Numbered from the stretch's first letter, positions 34,918 to 44,507 are shown. The stretch is 64,000 bases of DNA from Bradyrhizobium diazoefficiens (GCF_018131185.1 NZ_JAFCJE010000005.1:744001-808000); one strand, 5' to 3'. A program made the numbers and translations. The notes: generated from the sequence alone by a model not told the origin.

Positions 34918-35235
34918 ATGGCCGAGGATGGCAAGGGCACGGAGCGCGTGACTTTCAGTCGCGGCTATGACGTCTGCATCATGGCCATCGACGGCACCTG
35001 GCGCCGCGACTGCAAGCTCAATGCGATCTCCGACACCGACGCCATCCTGACGGTGGAAGGCTCGATCCAGGGCTTGAACCTGAAAGAGTTCTTTCTGCTG
35101 CTGTCGTCCACGGGCCTCGCCTATCGCCGCTGTGAGCTGGTCCGCGTCAACGGCGCCGAAATGGATATCCAGTTCCTGCGCGGCAAGAACAGGAAGAAGC
35201 GCGGCGCGGCCGGCGGCCGTGACGAAGCGGCCTGA
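34918..35235 (+). CDS. PilZ-like domain protein
   Basis: 105 aa; its ATG is only 2 bases after the cheR stop, so it is translated with the che genes. The order ...RRDCKLNAISDTDAILTVEGS...EFFLLLSSTGLAYRRCELVRVNGAEMDIQFL follows the PilZ fold (C-x-(I/V)-x-(D/N)-x-S-x-x-(A/G), then the second lobe ending with a GVxF-like strand). The Arg-rich c-di-GMP-binding signature is weak, and the second conserved motif reads SDTDA and not DxSxxG, so ligand binding is doubtful. C-terminal tail is basic. It may link c-di-GMP or a related input to chemotaxis. Confidence 0.5.
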   Translation: MAEDGKGTERVTFSRGYDVCIMAIDGTWRRDCKLNAISDTDAILTVEGSIQGLNLKEFFLLLSSTGLAYRRCELVRVNGAEMDIQFLRGKNRKKRGAAGGRDEAA

Positions 35236-35373
35236 TCGGCGGGCCAGCGGCCGCGCCGTTGGCATGTTGCTTTAGATTTGCTGAAACATCCCAGCGAATT
35301 TGCCTTGGCCGCTTTACGTCGCTGAAGCGCGAACCGTGTATCCATTGACGGTCTCAATTCTCAGGATACGGCA

Positions 35374-35877
35374 ATGCCCAGAAGTTCTCTTTCCCCCGTC
35401 CCTTCAAACCTCCCCGACAGCACCGAGCGGCGTGCGCTTCAGCTCCTGGTGGTCGATGACGACGCCACGCAGCGCAGCCTGATCACGGTCGCCGCCAAGC
35501 AGGCCGGCCACGAAGTCACCGTGGCGCCGTCGGTGGCGGACGCGATCGAGAAGCTTCGTGGCGCCCGCTTCGATTGCGTGACGCTCGATCTCGTGCTGGA
35601 GGATGGCGACGGCATCGACGTGCTGCGCGAGATGGCGGCGGCGAAGTTCGGCGGCGCCGTGATCGTCATCAGCGGCATGGACGGCAAGCGCCGCAGCGCC
35701 GCCCGCAGCTTCGCCCGGTCCGTCGGGATCGAGCTCCAGAGCCTGCCGAAGCCGCTCGACCTCGCGGCCTTGCGCATCAGCCTCGCCAATCTCGGCAAGA
35801 CAGCGATGGGTCTTCCGGCGATGCACACCTGGGGCGGTGTTGCCACCGATGCAATCGTGGAACGGCACCGCGCCTAG
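35374..35877 (+). CDS. single receiver-domain protein
   Basis: 167 aa with AGGA before the ATG. A receiver (about 23-140): acidic pair LLVVDDDATQRS, phospho-Asp in VTLDLVLEDGDG and Lys in SLPKPLDLAA. The N-terminal 20 residues and a C-terminal tail of about 25 residues (GLPAMHTWGGVATDAIV) show no output domain. It lies after a 138-base gap from the che operon and is likely a separate transcript. The stop codon overlaps by 4 bases the stop of a convergent gene. Confidence 0.82.
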   Translation: MPRSSLSPVPSNLPDSTERRALQLLVVDDDATQRSLITVAAKQAGHEVTVAPSVADAIEKLRGARFDCVTLDLVLEDGDGIDVLREMAAAKFGGAVIVISGMDGKRRSAARSFARSVGIELQSLPKPLDLAALRISLANLGKTAMGLPAMHTWGGVATDAIVERHRA

Positions 35878-36230
35878 GCTGCGGAACTGCCATGCGATGG
35901 GAATGCGGCGGCTGGGCCGCGCCGGTCGCGCTCCATGCCGGGGCTGCCGAAGTCCGACAGACATCGCAGGGCCTGGCCGAGGTCCGCCCGGCAGGCGTTG
36001 AGGGCGGCGCTCGCCGTCGCATAGCGCGGCGTGACGTCGTCGAGCACGAAAAAGTCGGCGGAACCGCCCGGATCGCCTGCTTCCAACAAGCCGGTTTCCA
36101 TCATGGCTGCGTCGATCAGGCGCATGCTGCTCTCGATCCGAGTGATCAGAGCGCGAAGATCGGCGGCGATCAACTGACGGCTGTCGTTTTCAGGCATCGC
36201 GTCGAGCGGGGATGCGAGCGAAATTAGCAT
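35874..36230 (-). CDS. small helical protein, unknown function
   Basis: 118 aa from MLISLASPLDAMPEND; GGAGA is 6 bases before this ATG, better supported than the start 10 codons upstream. The middle is helical (IAADLRALITRIESSMRLIDAAMMETGLLE) and the rest contains DDVTPRYATASAALNACRADLGQALRCL. No motif suggests a function; the length and helicity could fit a small adaptor or phosphotransfer-like helix bundle, but I see no conserved His that would make the latter likely. It overlaps the receiver gene's end by 4 bases, convergent. Confidence 0.5.
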   Translation of the reverse strand: MLISLASPLDAMPENDSRQLIAADLRALITRIESSMRLIDAAMMETGLLEAGDPGGSADFFVLDDVTPRYATASAALNACRADLGQALRCLSDFGSPGMERDRRGPAAAFPSHGSSAA

Positions 36231-36380
36231 GGATATTCTCCGTACCCCGCAATTAGGCACCCTGCCGCTACTTGTGCGTTAAGTGCATGTCCCGTACAAA
36301 TACGGGTGGGCCGAATCCGCGCCGAACGCCATAAACGGTTGGCGCGGACGCGAGTCCTTCATGCCAACCGGATGTGGCAC

Positions 36381-37016
36381 ATGGCCGAACAAAGCTCTCG
36401 CGGTGAAATCTTCGTGGTCGACGACGACCCTGCCGTTCGCGACACTCTGTCGATGGTGTTGAAGGCGGCGGGCTATGAGGTGATCTGTTTCGCGGACGGC
36501 GCAGCGCTGCTCTCCGTCGCCCGAAACCGCACACCGGCTGCGATCCTGCTCGACGTGAACATCCCCGGAAAGTCGGGCCTCGACATTCTGAAGGAGCTGC
36601 ACGGCGAGGACTATCCGGCACCGATCTTCATGATCTCCGGACAGGGCGACATCGCGATGGCGGTGGGCGCGATCAAGAGCGGCGCGCTCGACTTCATCGA
36701 GAAGCCGTTCCGGGGCAGCGAGATCGTCGGCCGGCTCGACGAGGCGATCGGCGCCTATGCGCGCAGGCAGGCGGAGAACGCCTCGCCGAAATTCGGCTCG
36801 CTGCATTTCCCCGGACGCGAGCCGCTGACGCGCAGGGAGCGCGAGGTGCTCGAGCAGTTCGCCTCCGGTGCGTCCAACAAGGAGGCCGGCCGCACGCTCG
36901 GCATCAGCCCGCGCACCATCGAGGATCACCGCGCCAACATCATGAAGAAGCTCGGCGCGCGCAACGCCGCCGATCTGATCCGCATCGTGATGACCGCGGC
37001 GCAGCGCGCGTCGTAA
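36381..37016 (+). CDS. FixJ/NodW-type response regulator
   Basis: 211 aa from MAEQSSRGEIFVVDDD; chosen over an upstream ATG because the N-terminus then matches the family. Receiver (5-125): acidic pair VVDDDPA, phospho-Asp in ILLDVNIPGKSG and Lys in FIEKPFRG. A LuxR-type HTH output follows (about 150-205: LTRREREVLEQFASGASNKEAG...ISPRTIEDHRANIMKKLG). This is the FixJ arrangement, in which phosphorylation frees the DNA-binding domain. The partner kinase is probably the multi-PAS hybrid kinase encoded just downstream on the other strand, although another is possible. Confidence 0.88.
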   Translation: MAEQSSRGEIFVVDDDPAVRDTLSMVLKAAGYEVICFADGAALLSVARNRTPAAILLDVNIPGKSGLDILKELHGEDYPAPIFMISGQGDIAMAVGAIKSGALDFIEKPFRGSEIVGRLDEAIGAYARRQAENASPKFGSLHFPGREPLTRREREVLEQFASGASNKEAGRTLGISPRTIEDHRANIMKKLGARNAADLIRIVMTAAQRAS

Positions 37017-37027
37017 GGCGACTGGCT

Positions 37028-37175
37028 CTCCTCTCGTGCCCCGGACGCAGCGTGTCACGCAGTGATGCGCTGCAGAGCCGGGGCCCAGCTTTCCAATCTC
37101 TCCGCCGACAGTTCTGGGTCCCGGCTCTGCGTCGCAGCGCTTGCGGCGCTGCGCCTTGTCCGGGACACGAGAGCG
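37028..37175. repeat. dispersed GTGCCCCGGACG palindromic repeat, copy 1
   Basis: CTCGTGCCCCGGACGCAGCG...AGCCGGGGCCCAG and GGGTCCCGGCTCTGCG...TGTCCGGGACACGAG are inverted arms of one element. A second copy is at 61329-61475 with the same outer sequences. It sits between the FixJ-like gene and the end of the hybrid kinase gene, where the transcripts converge. Confidence 0.78.
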
Positions 37176-37178
37176 CAA

Positions 37179-40100
37179 TCACGCGCTCAGCGCTTTGCGG
37201 ATGATCCGCGCGAGATCCGACTTGCGATAGGGCTTCGCCAGCAGCATCACGCCGGAATCCAGCCGGCCGTGATGGATGATCGCGTTCTCGGTATAGCCTG
37301 ATGTGTAGACCACCCTGAGATCGGGGCGCGTCTTCAGGAGCTCGTCGGCGAGTTGCCGTCCGTTCATCTTGCCGGGCATGATGACGTCGGTGAACAGAAG
37401 GTCGAACGGCTTTCCTGCCGCGACGATCGCGAGCGCCTCCGCGGCGTTGGCGGCCTGCAGGGTGACGTAACCCAGTGAATGCAGCTGCGCCAGCACATAG
37501 TCGCGCACCAGCCTGTCATCCTCGACCACCAGGATCGTTTCGTGTCCGCCTTCGATCGTCGCCGGCGTCACGCCTTCACCGGCCGCCGTCGGCGTCTTGC
37601 CGGGCGGCAGGTACATCTTGATCGTGGTGCCGTGGCCTTCCTCGCTGTAGATCTTGATGTGTCCGGCGGACTGCTTGATGAAGCCGTAGACCATCGAGAG
37701 CCCCAGACCGGTGCCCTTGCCCGGTCCCTTCGAGGTGAAGAAGGGGTCGAACACCCTGGGCAGCATGTTTGCGGGAATTCCGGTACCCGTGTCGCTCACG
37801 GCGATCAGTACGTAATGGCCGGGCCGGACGTCGTTGACGCTGGCATAGACCTCGTCGAGATAGGCGGCGCCGGTTTCCACGATCAGCTTGCCGCCATCGG
37901 GCATGGCGTCGCGGGCGTTGAGCGCGAGGTTGAGGATCGCGGTGGTGAGCTGGTTGGGGTCGACGATCGCGACGCAAATCTCGTCCTCGAACACCGAATC
38001 GATCTGGATCTGCTCGCCCAGCGTCGGCCGCAGGAGTTTCGCGGTGTCGACGACCAGCGTGTTGATATCGACCTCGCGCGGCTGGAGCGGCTGCTTGCGC
38101 GCGAAAGCGAGCAAATGCTGGGTCAGGTCGGCGCCGCGCGCGGCGGCCTCGTCGATCATCTTGGTGATGGCCGCAAGCTGCGGCTCCTGCTCGACCGCCT
38201 CCGCGAGGATCTCGATCGTCCCGGTGATGACGGTGAGGATGTTGTTGAAATCGTGCGCCACGCCGCCGGTGAGCTGGCCGACCGCCTCCATCTTCTCGGC
38301 ATGGCGGATGCGCTCCTCGGCGGCGATCTTGTCGGTGAGATCGCGGTAGAAGACGTTGAACAGCACGCCTTCGCGGCGCTTCAGCGCGGTGACGCTCAGC
38401 TCGGCCTTGAATTCCTTGCCGTCGCGGCGGCGGCACATCAGCTCGCGGCGGCGATTCAGTGATCTGCCGTCCTCGTTCTCCAGGAACTGCTTCAGGCCCG
38501 CCCTGACCCTCTCGCGTTCGCTCTCGGCGACGATGAGGTCGATCGTGCTCTTGCCCAGCACCTCGTCGCGGTGCCAGCCGAAGAGCTGTTCGGCCTGCGA
38601 GTTCCAGTTCAGGATGCTGCTGGTCTCGTCGGTCTGGATGAAGGCGTCGAGCGAGGTCTCGACGATGTTGCGGGCGAGCCGCTCGCTCTCGCGCAGCGAT
38701 TCCTGCGCGAGCCGCGCCTCCGTCATGTCGCGCCCGACGAAGAAGAAGCGATGCGCCTGCTCGGACCAGCTGCCCATCCACGACAGCCAGACCGCGTGCC
38801 CGTCCTTGTGGAAGCAGCGCGTGTCGCCGACCTTGACGCGCTCGCCGCGGCGCAGTCCGCGCATGTCCTCGCGGGACTGCTCCAGATGTTCGTGATGAAT
38901 GAAGTCGGCGCCGCTGCGGCCAATCATCTCGTCCGGCCGGTAGCCGAGAATGGTCTCGCTGCTCGGGCTGATCTGCGCGACATGGCCCCGCGCATCCATG
39001 ATCATGATGAGATCCTGCGAGGTGTCGAAGATCTGCCGGCGCTCTTCGAGCTGATGCTGGAGCTGCCGCTCGGCCCGCCGTGCCTCGGTGAGGCTGTGCG
39101 CGGTACCGGAGACGCCGACGATCTCGCCCGAAGACCCCCTGATCGGCGACAGGCTGAGCGAAATCTCGACCGGCGTGCCGTCCTTGCGCAGGCGCACCGT
39201 CTCGAATCGTTCGATCGGCTCTCCCCGCGCGATCCGCGCCAGATAGTCCTTGCCATGGTCGCGGCGGTCGGGCGGGACGATGATCGAGGTGGGTTTCCCG
39301 ATCGCTTCGTTCGCCGAATAGCCATAGAGGCGTTCGGCCGCAGGATTCCAGCCCGTGATGATGGCGTCGAGCGATTGCATCACGATCGCGTCGTCGGACG
39401 ATTCGACGGCGGCGCTGAACAAATGCTCGCGCGCCGCATGATGGCTTCGCGCGGCCTCGGTGCGGCGATGCTCCTCGATTTCGCGTTCGAGCGCGGCCGT
39501 TTTCGCCCGGGTCTCTTCGACCATCCGGGCGAAAGCCCGCGCCAGCACGCCCGTTTCGCCGCCGGCATCGACGGGAATGTCCGCCGGTTTTCCGCGGCCG
39601 ATCGCCTCGACGGCCGCGGTCAGGCGGCCGATCGGGCGCGTCAACGAGCGCGCGAGCAGCACCGCGAGCGAAGCCGCGGCGAGGACGGCAAGCACGCCGA
39701 CCAGCAAGGACGTCTTTTGAATGGCGGCCGGCACTCTGCCGAAGACGGACGGGGGAACGGTCACGATGATCGCGATCCATTCCTTGCTTGCCAGCAGTGC
39801 CGGCGCGATCGCCACGCCGCTCGGCCCGCCCGATCCGTCGGTCATCAGCCGCGTGGACACGTCCGAGGTGCCGACCAGGGCTGAGAAGAATGGAAAATCA
39901 TCGCGCCAGTTGGTGGGGTTGCCCCGCAGTGAACCGAATTCCCGCGCGCGATCGGGATGAACGAGATAGTCGCCGCGCGAATTCACGACGTAAATCTCCC
40001 CGCCCGAGTTCGCCGTCGCGCGGACGTGGTCGAGCGCCGGACGCATGTCGATATTGGCGATGATGATACCGAACGGCTTGCCATCCGGCGTGAACAGTGG

Positions 40101-40772
40101 CGTCGCGACCCGCAGCGTCGGACCGTGCGAGGCCGTGGTGCCGCCCTGGCGGGTCGCGAGATCGACGGGCGAGACGTAAATCTCGCCCGGCGCCAGCCCT
40201 ATCGTGTCCTGAAAGTAGGTTCGTTCGCCCTTGCGCTCCAGTTCGCTGTCGGGGACGATCCGTGCCGTTCCGTTCGGGCCGGAGCGGTCGACGCGGACCA
40301 GCTCGCGCTGGTCGTCGTCGAGGCCGATGATCCGGAACTGCCCGTAAATGGGCTTGGCCTCGATCTCGGCCGCGAGCCGCGTGGCGATGCGCTCGCGCCA
40401 GGTTTGCTCAGAGACGCCGTCTGAAGGGTCGATTCCTCCGCCGAGGTGAGCGCGGATCAGGCCATTGATGGCCGCGGCGGAGCGATAGCCGATCAGATCG
40501 CCGCGAGCTCCGGCAACATAGGATTCCAGATTGGTCGCGAGCAGGCGTGACTGGGCTTCGACCCGCTCCAGCACGCGCGGAATGACCGCCTCCGTGGTGT
40601 TGCGAAAGCCCAGCCAGCCGACCGCGGCCACGGTGACCGCCACCAGCAAGATCATTGCGATGGCCAGCCGCGTGGCGAGCGTCATGCGGATGCTCGCAGG
40701 ACTTCCCGGGCGATCACGGCCGATCAGGCCTGAAGCGGAGGCGCCCTCGTTATCGGTGGCCGGAGCTGACAT
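37179..40772 (-). CDS. multi-PAS hybrid sensor histidine kinase
   Basis: 1197 aa; the ATG has GGAGGAG 4 bases upstream and overlaps the upstream receiver gene by 23 bases. Order: membrane segment (about 31-52), extracytoplasmic sensor of dCache type (55-345; ends before SLLVGVLAVLAAASLAVLLA), HAMP (375-430), PAS (about 452-560, 575-690, 700-815), HisKA (phospho-His about 836 in GGVAHDFNN), HATPase_c (GTGIPANMLPR, GKGTGLGLSM), receiver (phospho-Asp in LLFTDVIMPG). Periplasmic input (dCache) reaches three PAS sensors in the cytoplasm. The kinase and receiver are translated together. Confidence 0.9.
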   Translation of the reverse strand: MSAPATDNEGASASGLIGRDRPGSPASIRMTLATRLAIAMILLVAVTVAAVGWLGFRNTTEAVIPRVLERVEAQSRLLATNLESYVAGARGDLIGYRSAAAINGLIRAHLGGGIDPSDGVSEQTWRERIATRLAAEIEAKPIYGQFRIIGLDDDQRELVRVDRSGPNGTARIVPDSELERKGERTYFQDTIGLAPGEIYVSPVDLATRQGGTTASHGPTLRVATPLFTPDGKPFGIIIANIDMRPALDHVRATANSGGEIYVVNSRGDYLVHPDRAREFGSLRGNPTNWRDDFPFFSALVGTSDVSTRLMTDGSGGPSGVAIAPALLASKEWIAIIVTVPPSVFGRVPAAIQKTSLLVGVLAVLAAASLAVLLARSLTRPIGRLTAAVEAIGRGKPADIPVDAGGETGVLARAFARMVEETRAKTAALEREIEEHRRTEAARSHHAAREHLFSAAVESSDDAIVMQSLDAIITGWNPAAERLYGYSANEAIGKPTSIIVPPDRRDHGKDYLARIARGEPIERFETVRLRKDGTPVEISLSLSPIRGSSGEIVGVSGTAHSLTEARRAERQLQHQLEERRQIFDTSQDLIMIMDARGHVAQISPSSETILGYRPDEMIGRSGADFIHHEHLEQSREDMRGLRRGERVKVGDTRCFHKDGHAVWLSWMGSWSEQAHRFFFVGRDMTEARLAQESLRESERLARNIVETSLDAFIQTDETSSILNWNSQAEQLFGWHRDEVLGKSTIDLIVAESERERVRAGLKQFLENEDGRSLNRRRELMCRRRDGKEFKAELSVTALKRREGVLFNVFYRDLTDKIAAEERIRHAEKMEAVGQLTGGVAHDFNNILTVITGTIEILAEAVEQEPQLAAITKMIDEAAARGADLTQHLLAFARKQPLQPREVDINTLVVDTAKLLRPTLGEQIQIDSVFEDEICVAIVDPNQLTTAILNLALNARDAMPDGGKLIVETGAAYLDEVYASVNDVRPGHYVLIAVSDTGTGIPANMLPRVFDPFFTSKGPGKGTGLGLSMVYGFIKQSAGHIKIYSEEGHGTTIKMYLPPGKTPTAAGEGVTPATIEGGHETILVVEDDRLVRDYVLAQLHSLGYVTLQAANAAEALAIVAAGKPFDLLFTDVIMPGKMNGRQLADELLKTRPDLRVVYTSGYTENAIIHHGRLDSGVMLLAKPYRKSDLARIIRKALSA

Positions 40773-41169
40773 CGGACTCCTCCGGCTCGCCCGCCTTCAG
40801 GCAGCCGTCGACCGCGGCGAGCAGTGCTCCGGGTCTGAACGGCTTTTGCAGGCTTGCCACGGCGCCCAGCTTGGTCGCCATCTTCAGGAAGTCCGGCTCT
40901 GCATAGGCGTCCGGCGTGATCGAGCGGCCGGAAATGACGATGATCGGAATGGCCGGAACCAGCGCCCGGATGTGCCGCATCGTCTCCAGCCCGTCCATGC
41001 CAGGCATGAAGATGTCGAGAAACAGCAGGTCGAACCGGCCCGCCTCGAACAGCGCAAGTCCCTTGCGGCCATCGCAGGCGACGGTGACGTGATGACCGGC
41101 CCTCTCCAGGAGCAGCCGGATCGTGAGTTGAACGGCCGGGTCGTCATCCACGATCAGGATGTTGGCCAC
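40750..41169 (-). CDS. receiver-domain response regulator, upstream of the hybrid kinase
   Basis: 139 aa. Receiver domain only: IVDDDPAVQ, phospho-Asp in LLFLDIFMPGMDG, Ser in VISGRSI and Lys in SLQKPFRP. The stop lies inside the next gene's leader (23-base overlap with the hybrid kinase), a sign of coupled translation. Because it lacks an output domain it may feed into a longer phosphorelay, or compete for phosphate with the kinase's own receiver. The upstream region faces the chemoreceptor gene. Confidence 0.85.
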   Translation of the reverse strand: MANILIVDDDPAVQLTIRLLLERAGHHVTVACDGRKGLALFEAGRFDLLFLDIFMPGMDGLETMRHIRALVPAIPIIVISGRSITPDAYAEPDFLKMATKLGAVASLQKPFRPGALLAAVDGCLKAGEPEESDVSSGHR

Positions 41170-41515
41170 GTCTGAATTCCTCCGGGCCGGATGGGAGATT
41201 CCCTGCGACCCAAATCAAACCATCAAAGATGAAATTGTTGCTCGGATTCCGCTCAGCCTGCAAGCACTTCGCGAATGGCGTGCGGCGGTCCGGCCCCGGC
41301 CTCGGCATGGTGCCGTCATTATGCATGGTTCCGTGCACATGAGGCTGAACTATTTTTCTCGCCGTAGTTGCACGGATGCCGAACTTCACCGCAGGTTAAA
41401 CGGCGGCGGACAGAATCGGAACCAGTTTCAAAAGGCAATTGTCACGGATCGCATTGGCCCCGTCCGGGGTACCCGGCGAGCCCCGCCGGTCAGACGAATT
41501 CAGTACGAGAGACCC
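41170..41515. other. 346-base divergent intergenic region
   Basis: It separates the receiver gene (minus strand) from the chemoreceptor gene (plus strand) and must contain both promoters. A frame stays open across it on the plus strand, but it has no start with a ribosome site before 41516 and its translation is not protein-like. I see no repeat, tRNA or clear operator. Confidence 0.5.
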
Positions 41516-43696
41516 ATGTTCAAATCGATGGCGAGCACCGGAATTCGCACCCGGCTGCTCGGCGGTTTCGCGCTCATCTGCCTCCTGCTCGCGGCAACCG
41601 TGATCTACACCGTCACCGCGGTCTCGGACATCACCTCGCGCATCAGGACCGTTACAGACCAGCGGGCGCCGGTCGCGATTGCAAGCACCGAGCTCGTCGG
41701 CAATCTCTATTCCACGCTCTCGACGCTGCGAGGCTACCTCTTGACCGGCGACCCGCAGGGCAAGCGCGACCGCGCCGCGGTCTGGGCCGAGCTCGATCGC
41801 ACCGTGGCTGCGGTCGACCGCATGGCGGAAGGATTCTCCAGCCCGGAAAACAAGGCCAATTGGCGCGAGGCGAAGGCACTGATTGCGGAATTCCGCCAGG
41901 CCCAGGACAAGGCCGAGCTGGCCGCCTTCACCCCGTCGGCCTATCCGGCGAGCGAGCTCTTGACGAAAGAGGCCGCGCCGCTGATCGCGACGATGTTCGC
42001 CGAAATCACCGCGATGATCGACGAGGAGCAGACGCTCGAGGCGACGCCGCAGCGCAAGCACCTGCTCAAGAGCTTCGCCGACGTCCGCGGCAACCTTGCC
42101 GCAGCGGGATCGCAATTGCGGCTCTACGTGGCCTCCGGCGAAGCCGCCGACCGTGACAAATTCGAGAAGCCGCTCGCGACCTTCAAGGCTGCGCTCGCCG
42201 CCGTGGGCACGCAGGAAGCGCTGCTGACGTCCACGCAGAGAACCGCCTATCAGGCCATCGCCAAGGCAAATGGAACCTTCGCGGCGTCGCCGGGCAAGAT
42301 CTTCGCGATCCGCCAGACGCCGCAATGGAACATGCCTGTCTTCATCCTGTCCACCGAGGCGGCGCCCCGTGCGGCTCGCATCCTCGACCTGCTCGACGGC
42401 CGGAAGGACGCGGAGGGCAAGCGTGCCGGCGGCCTCAAGAGCGACCAGCAGTCGAAGCTCGCCGAGGACGCCCGCCGCATGGCCGTCGAGGCCGAGAGGC
42501 TGCTGCAGCTGCAATGGATCCTGCTCGCCGCGGGGCTTGTGCTCGGCACCGCGATTGCGATCCTGGTTGCGCGATCCATCACGCGTCCGATCGTCGAGCT
42601 GGTGAACGATTCCGCGCGGCTGTCCGGGGGCGACACCAGTGTCGCATTCAGGACGGCGGAACGGGGTGACGAGATCGGAACCGTCTCGAAGGCGGTGGCG
42701 AAATTCCGTGACAATGTGATCGCTCAGCAGCAGGCCGCTGCGGGCCTTGCGCGCGAAGCGGAGGTGCGCGAGGCGTCCAATCGCAACATGGAGAGCGCCG
42801 TCGAGGAGTTTCGCGTGACCTCGCGCGACCTGCTCACGCTGGTCGGCGAGAATGCGGGCACCATGCGGCAGACCGCGGAGAGTCTGGGCGGCATCGCGCA
42901 TCATGCGACGAACCAGGCCGCGTCCGCAGCAGCCGCCTCCGAGCAGACCGCGGTCAATGTCCAGACTGTCGCTGCCGCGGCGGAGCAGCTTGCGAGCTCC
43001 ATCGTCGAGATTGGCCGGCAGATCGAATTGTCGAACAAGACGGTGCGATCGGCGGGCGAGGTGACCGCGCGCTCCGAAGCCGAGATCGAAGGCCTCGCGC
43101 ACGCCGCCCAGAGCATCAGCTCGGTGGTCGATCTGATCCAGGCGATCGCGGCCCAGACCAACCTGTTGGCGCTCAACGCCACCATCGAGGCCGCCCGCGC
43201 CGGCGAGGCCGGCCGCGGCTTTGCGGTGGTGGCCTCGGAGGTCAAGGCGCTGGCCGACCAGACCCGCAACGCGACGCAGGACATCGCCCGGCACATCACC
43301 GCGATCCAGAACTCGACCGGTAGCGCCGTCGCTTCCGTCAAGGAGGTCGCGACCGCCATGCGCGGGATCGACGAGGTGACCGCGGCGATTGCCAGCGCCG
43401 TCGAGCAGCAGGGCGCGGCGACGCGGGAGATTTCGCAGAACGTCCAGATGGCGGCCTCGGGAACACAGACGCTCGCCACCAGCATCGGCACCGTCTCCGG
43501 CGCAATCGCGGAAACCAACCGTTCGGCGGACGACGTGAGGGGGGCGGCGAACCAGGTTTCGGGAGCGGCCGAGCGTCTCGCCGCCGAGGTCCAGACCTTC
43601 TTCGTCAAGCTGCGCAGCGGTCCGATGGACCGCCGCAAGGGCGGCGTTCCCGACTATCGCGGGCCAGAGCGGCGAAGCTGCCGGAACGCTGCCTAG
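41516..43696 (+). CDS. methyl-accepting chemotaxis protein
   Basis: 726 aa from MFKSMASTGIRTRLL, with GAGAG before the ATG. Two membrane segments (about 13-35 and 332-355) flank a periplasmic, mostly helical sensor of about 295 residues; HAMP (RSITRPIVELVND..) and the signalling domain follow, with the hairpin IAAQTNLLALNATIEAARAG and AVVASEVKALADQT. The helical sensor looks like a four-helix-bundle ligand domain. The C-terminus lacks the NWETF-type pentapeptide used for CheR docking. The gene ends immediately at the stop of the GntR regulator on the other strand. Confidence 0.92.
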   Translation: MFKSMASTGIRTRLLGGFALICLLLAATVIYTVTAVSDITSRIRTVTDQRAPVAIASTELVGNLYSTLSTLRGYLLTGDPQGKRDRAAVWAELDRTVAAVDRMAEGFSSPENKANWREAKALIAEFRQAQDKAELAAFTPSAYPASELLTKEAAPLIATMFAEITAMIDEEQTLEATPQRKHLLKSFADVRGNLAAAGSQLRLYVASGEAADRDKFEKPLATFKAALAAVGTQEALLTSTQRTAYQAIAKANGTFAASPGKIFAIRQTPQWNMPVFILSTEAAPRAARILDLLDGRKDAEGKRAGGLKSDQQSKLAEDARRMAVEAERLLQLQWILLAAGLVLGTAIAILVARSITRPIVELVNDSARLSGGDTSVAFRTAERGDEIGTVSKAVAKFRDNVIAQQQAAAGLAREAEVREASNRNMESAVEEFRVTSRDLLTLVGENAGTMRQTAESLGGIAHHATNQAASAAAASEQTAVNVQTVAAAAEQLASSIVEIGRQIELSNKTVRSAGEVTARSEAEIEGLAHAAQSISSVVDLIQAIAAQTNLLALNATIEAARAGEAGRGFAVVASEVKALADQTRNATQDIARHITAIQNSTGSAVASVKEVATAMRGIDEVTAAIASAVEQQGAATREISQNVQMAASGTQTLATSIGTVSGAIAETNRSADDVRGAANQVSGAAERLAAEVQTFFVKLRSGPMDRRKGGVPDYRGPERRSCRNAA

Positions 43697-44413
43697 CTAA
43701 TCTGTCAGATACTCGGGATAGTTGCTTCGGATATTGTCCAGCTCGCTCAGCGTTCCCGACAGATGCTTGCGCAGATGCTGTTGCGCGGCCTCGGGGTCTT
43801 TGGCCTCTATCGCACGCGTGATCAGCTTGTGGTGGCGCACGATGTTCTGGGCCTTGCCGGGCGAGGGCAGGTGCAGCCGTCGCAAGCGATCGCTGTGTCC
43901 GCTCCGGCTGCGCACCAGCGCCCACAGATCCTGCTTGCCCGCAGCTATGTAGAGCTGGGCGTGAAAATCGTTGTCGCCGGCCATGAAAGCCTCGAAGTCA
44001 CCGGCCTTGGCAAATTGCTGTTGCAATGCGATGGCGCGATCCAGGCGCACGATCAGAGACGTGTCGGCACCGGTTGCGAGCAGGCGGACGATCTCCAGCT
44101 CCAGCGCCTGACGCAGGAAATGCGCCTGTTGGGCGCGATCGACGTCGATCCGGCTGACCACGGTCGCATGCTGCGGAAACACGTCGACCAGCCCTTCTTC
44201 CTCGAGCCGCATCAGCGCATCGCGCACCGGTGTCGAGCTGACGCCGAACTGGCCGGCAAGCTCGGCGCGTGACAGTGGGGCGCCGGGCGGCAGCTCCAGG
44301 GCAACGATCGCATTGCGCAGCCGCTCGAACACCTGCGGCGCGGCCTGACGGCCGCGATCGAGCCGGGCGGCCTGTCGTGGTGCCGCGCGCGGCGCGGGGT
44401 GGGGCGATTCCAT
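43697..44413 (-). CDS. GntR family regulator with FCD ligand domain
   Basis: 238 aa. GntR winged helix (about 25-90: VFERLRNAIVALELPPGAPLS, FGVSSTPVRDALMRLEEEGLV) and an all-helical FCD domain (about 100-230), with ASP/HIS residues for metal or effector binding (GDNDFHAQLY, IVRHHKLITRAIEA). Such regulators are usually repressors released by a carboxylate ligand. Its gene diverges from the ABC transporter/dehydratase operon, and the palindrome between them is the likely operator, so the natural inducer would be that operon's substrate or an intermediate. Confidence 0.92.
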   Translation of the reverse strand: MESPHPAPRAAPRQAARLDRGRQAAPQVFERLRNAIVALELPPGAPLSRAELAGQFGVSSTPVRDALMRLEEEGLVDVFPQHATVVSRIDVDRAQQAHFLRQALELEIVRLLATGADTSLIVRLDRAIALQQQFAKAGDFEAFMAGDNDFHAQLYIAAGKQDLWALVRSRSGHSDRLRRLHLPSPGKAQNIVRHHKLITRAIEAKDPEAAQQHLRKHLSGTLSELDNIRSNYPEYLTD

Positions 44414-44436
44414 CGCGGGTCCTGCGGGCTTGCCTT

Positions 44437-44462
44437 TGATGCACTAATATATTAGTGCATCA
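44437..44462. promoter_or_regulatory. perfect 26-bp palindromic operator for the GntR regulator
   Basis: Half-site TGATGCACTAATA is followed exactly by its reverse complement with no spacer and no mismatch. It lies 23 bases before the GntR start and 45 bases before the transporter's first gene, so one dimer bound here could block both promoters. The central TAATATATTA is typical of FCD-type regulator operators in being AT-rich and symmetric. A perfect 26-base palindrome is very unlikely by chance. Confidence 0.85.
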
Positions 44463-44507
44463 CCAGCGTCAACGCAACTCGACGATGACCGGAGGAAACC
44501 CACAGCC

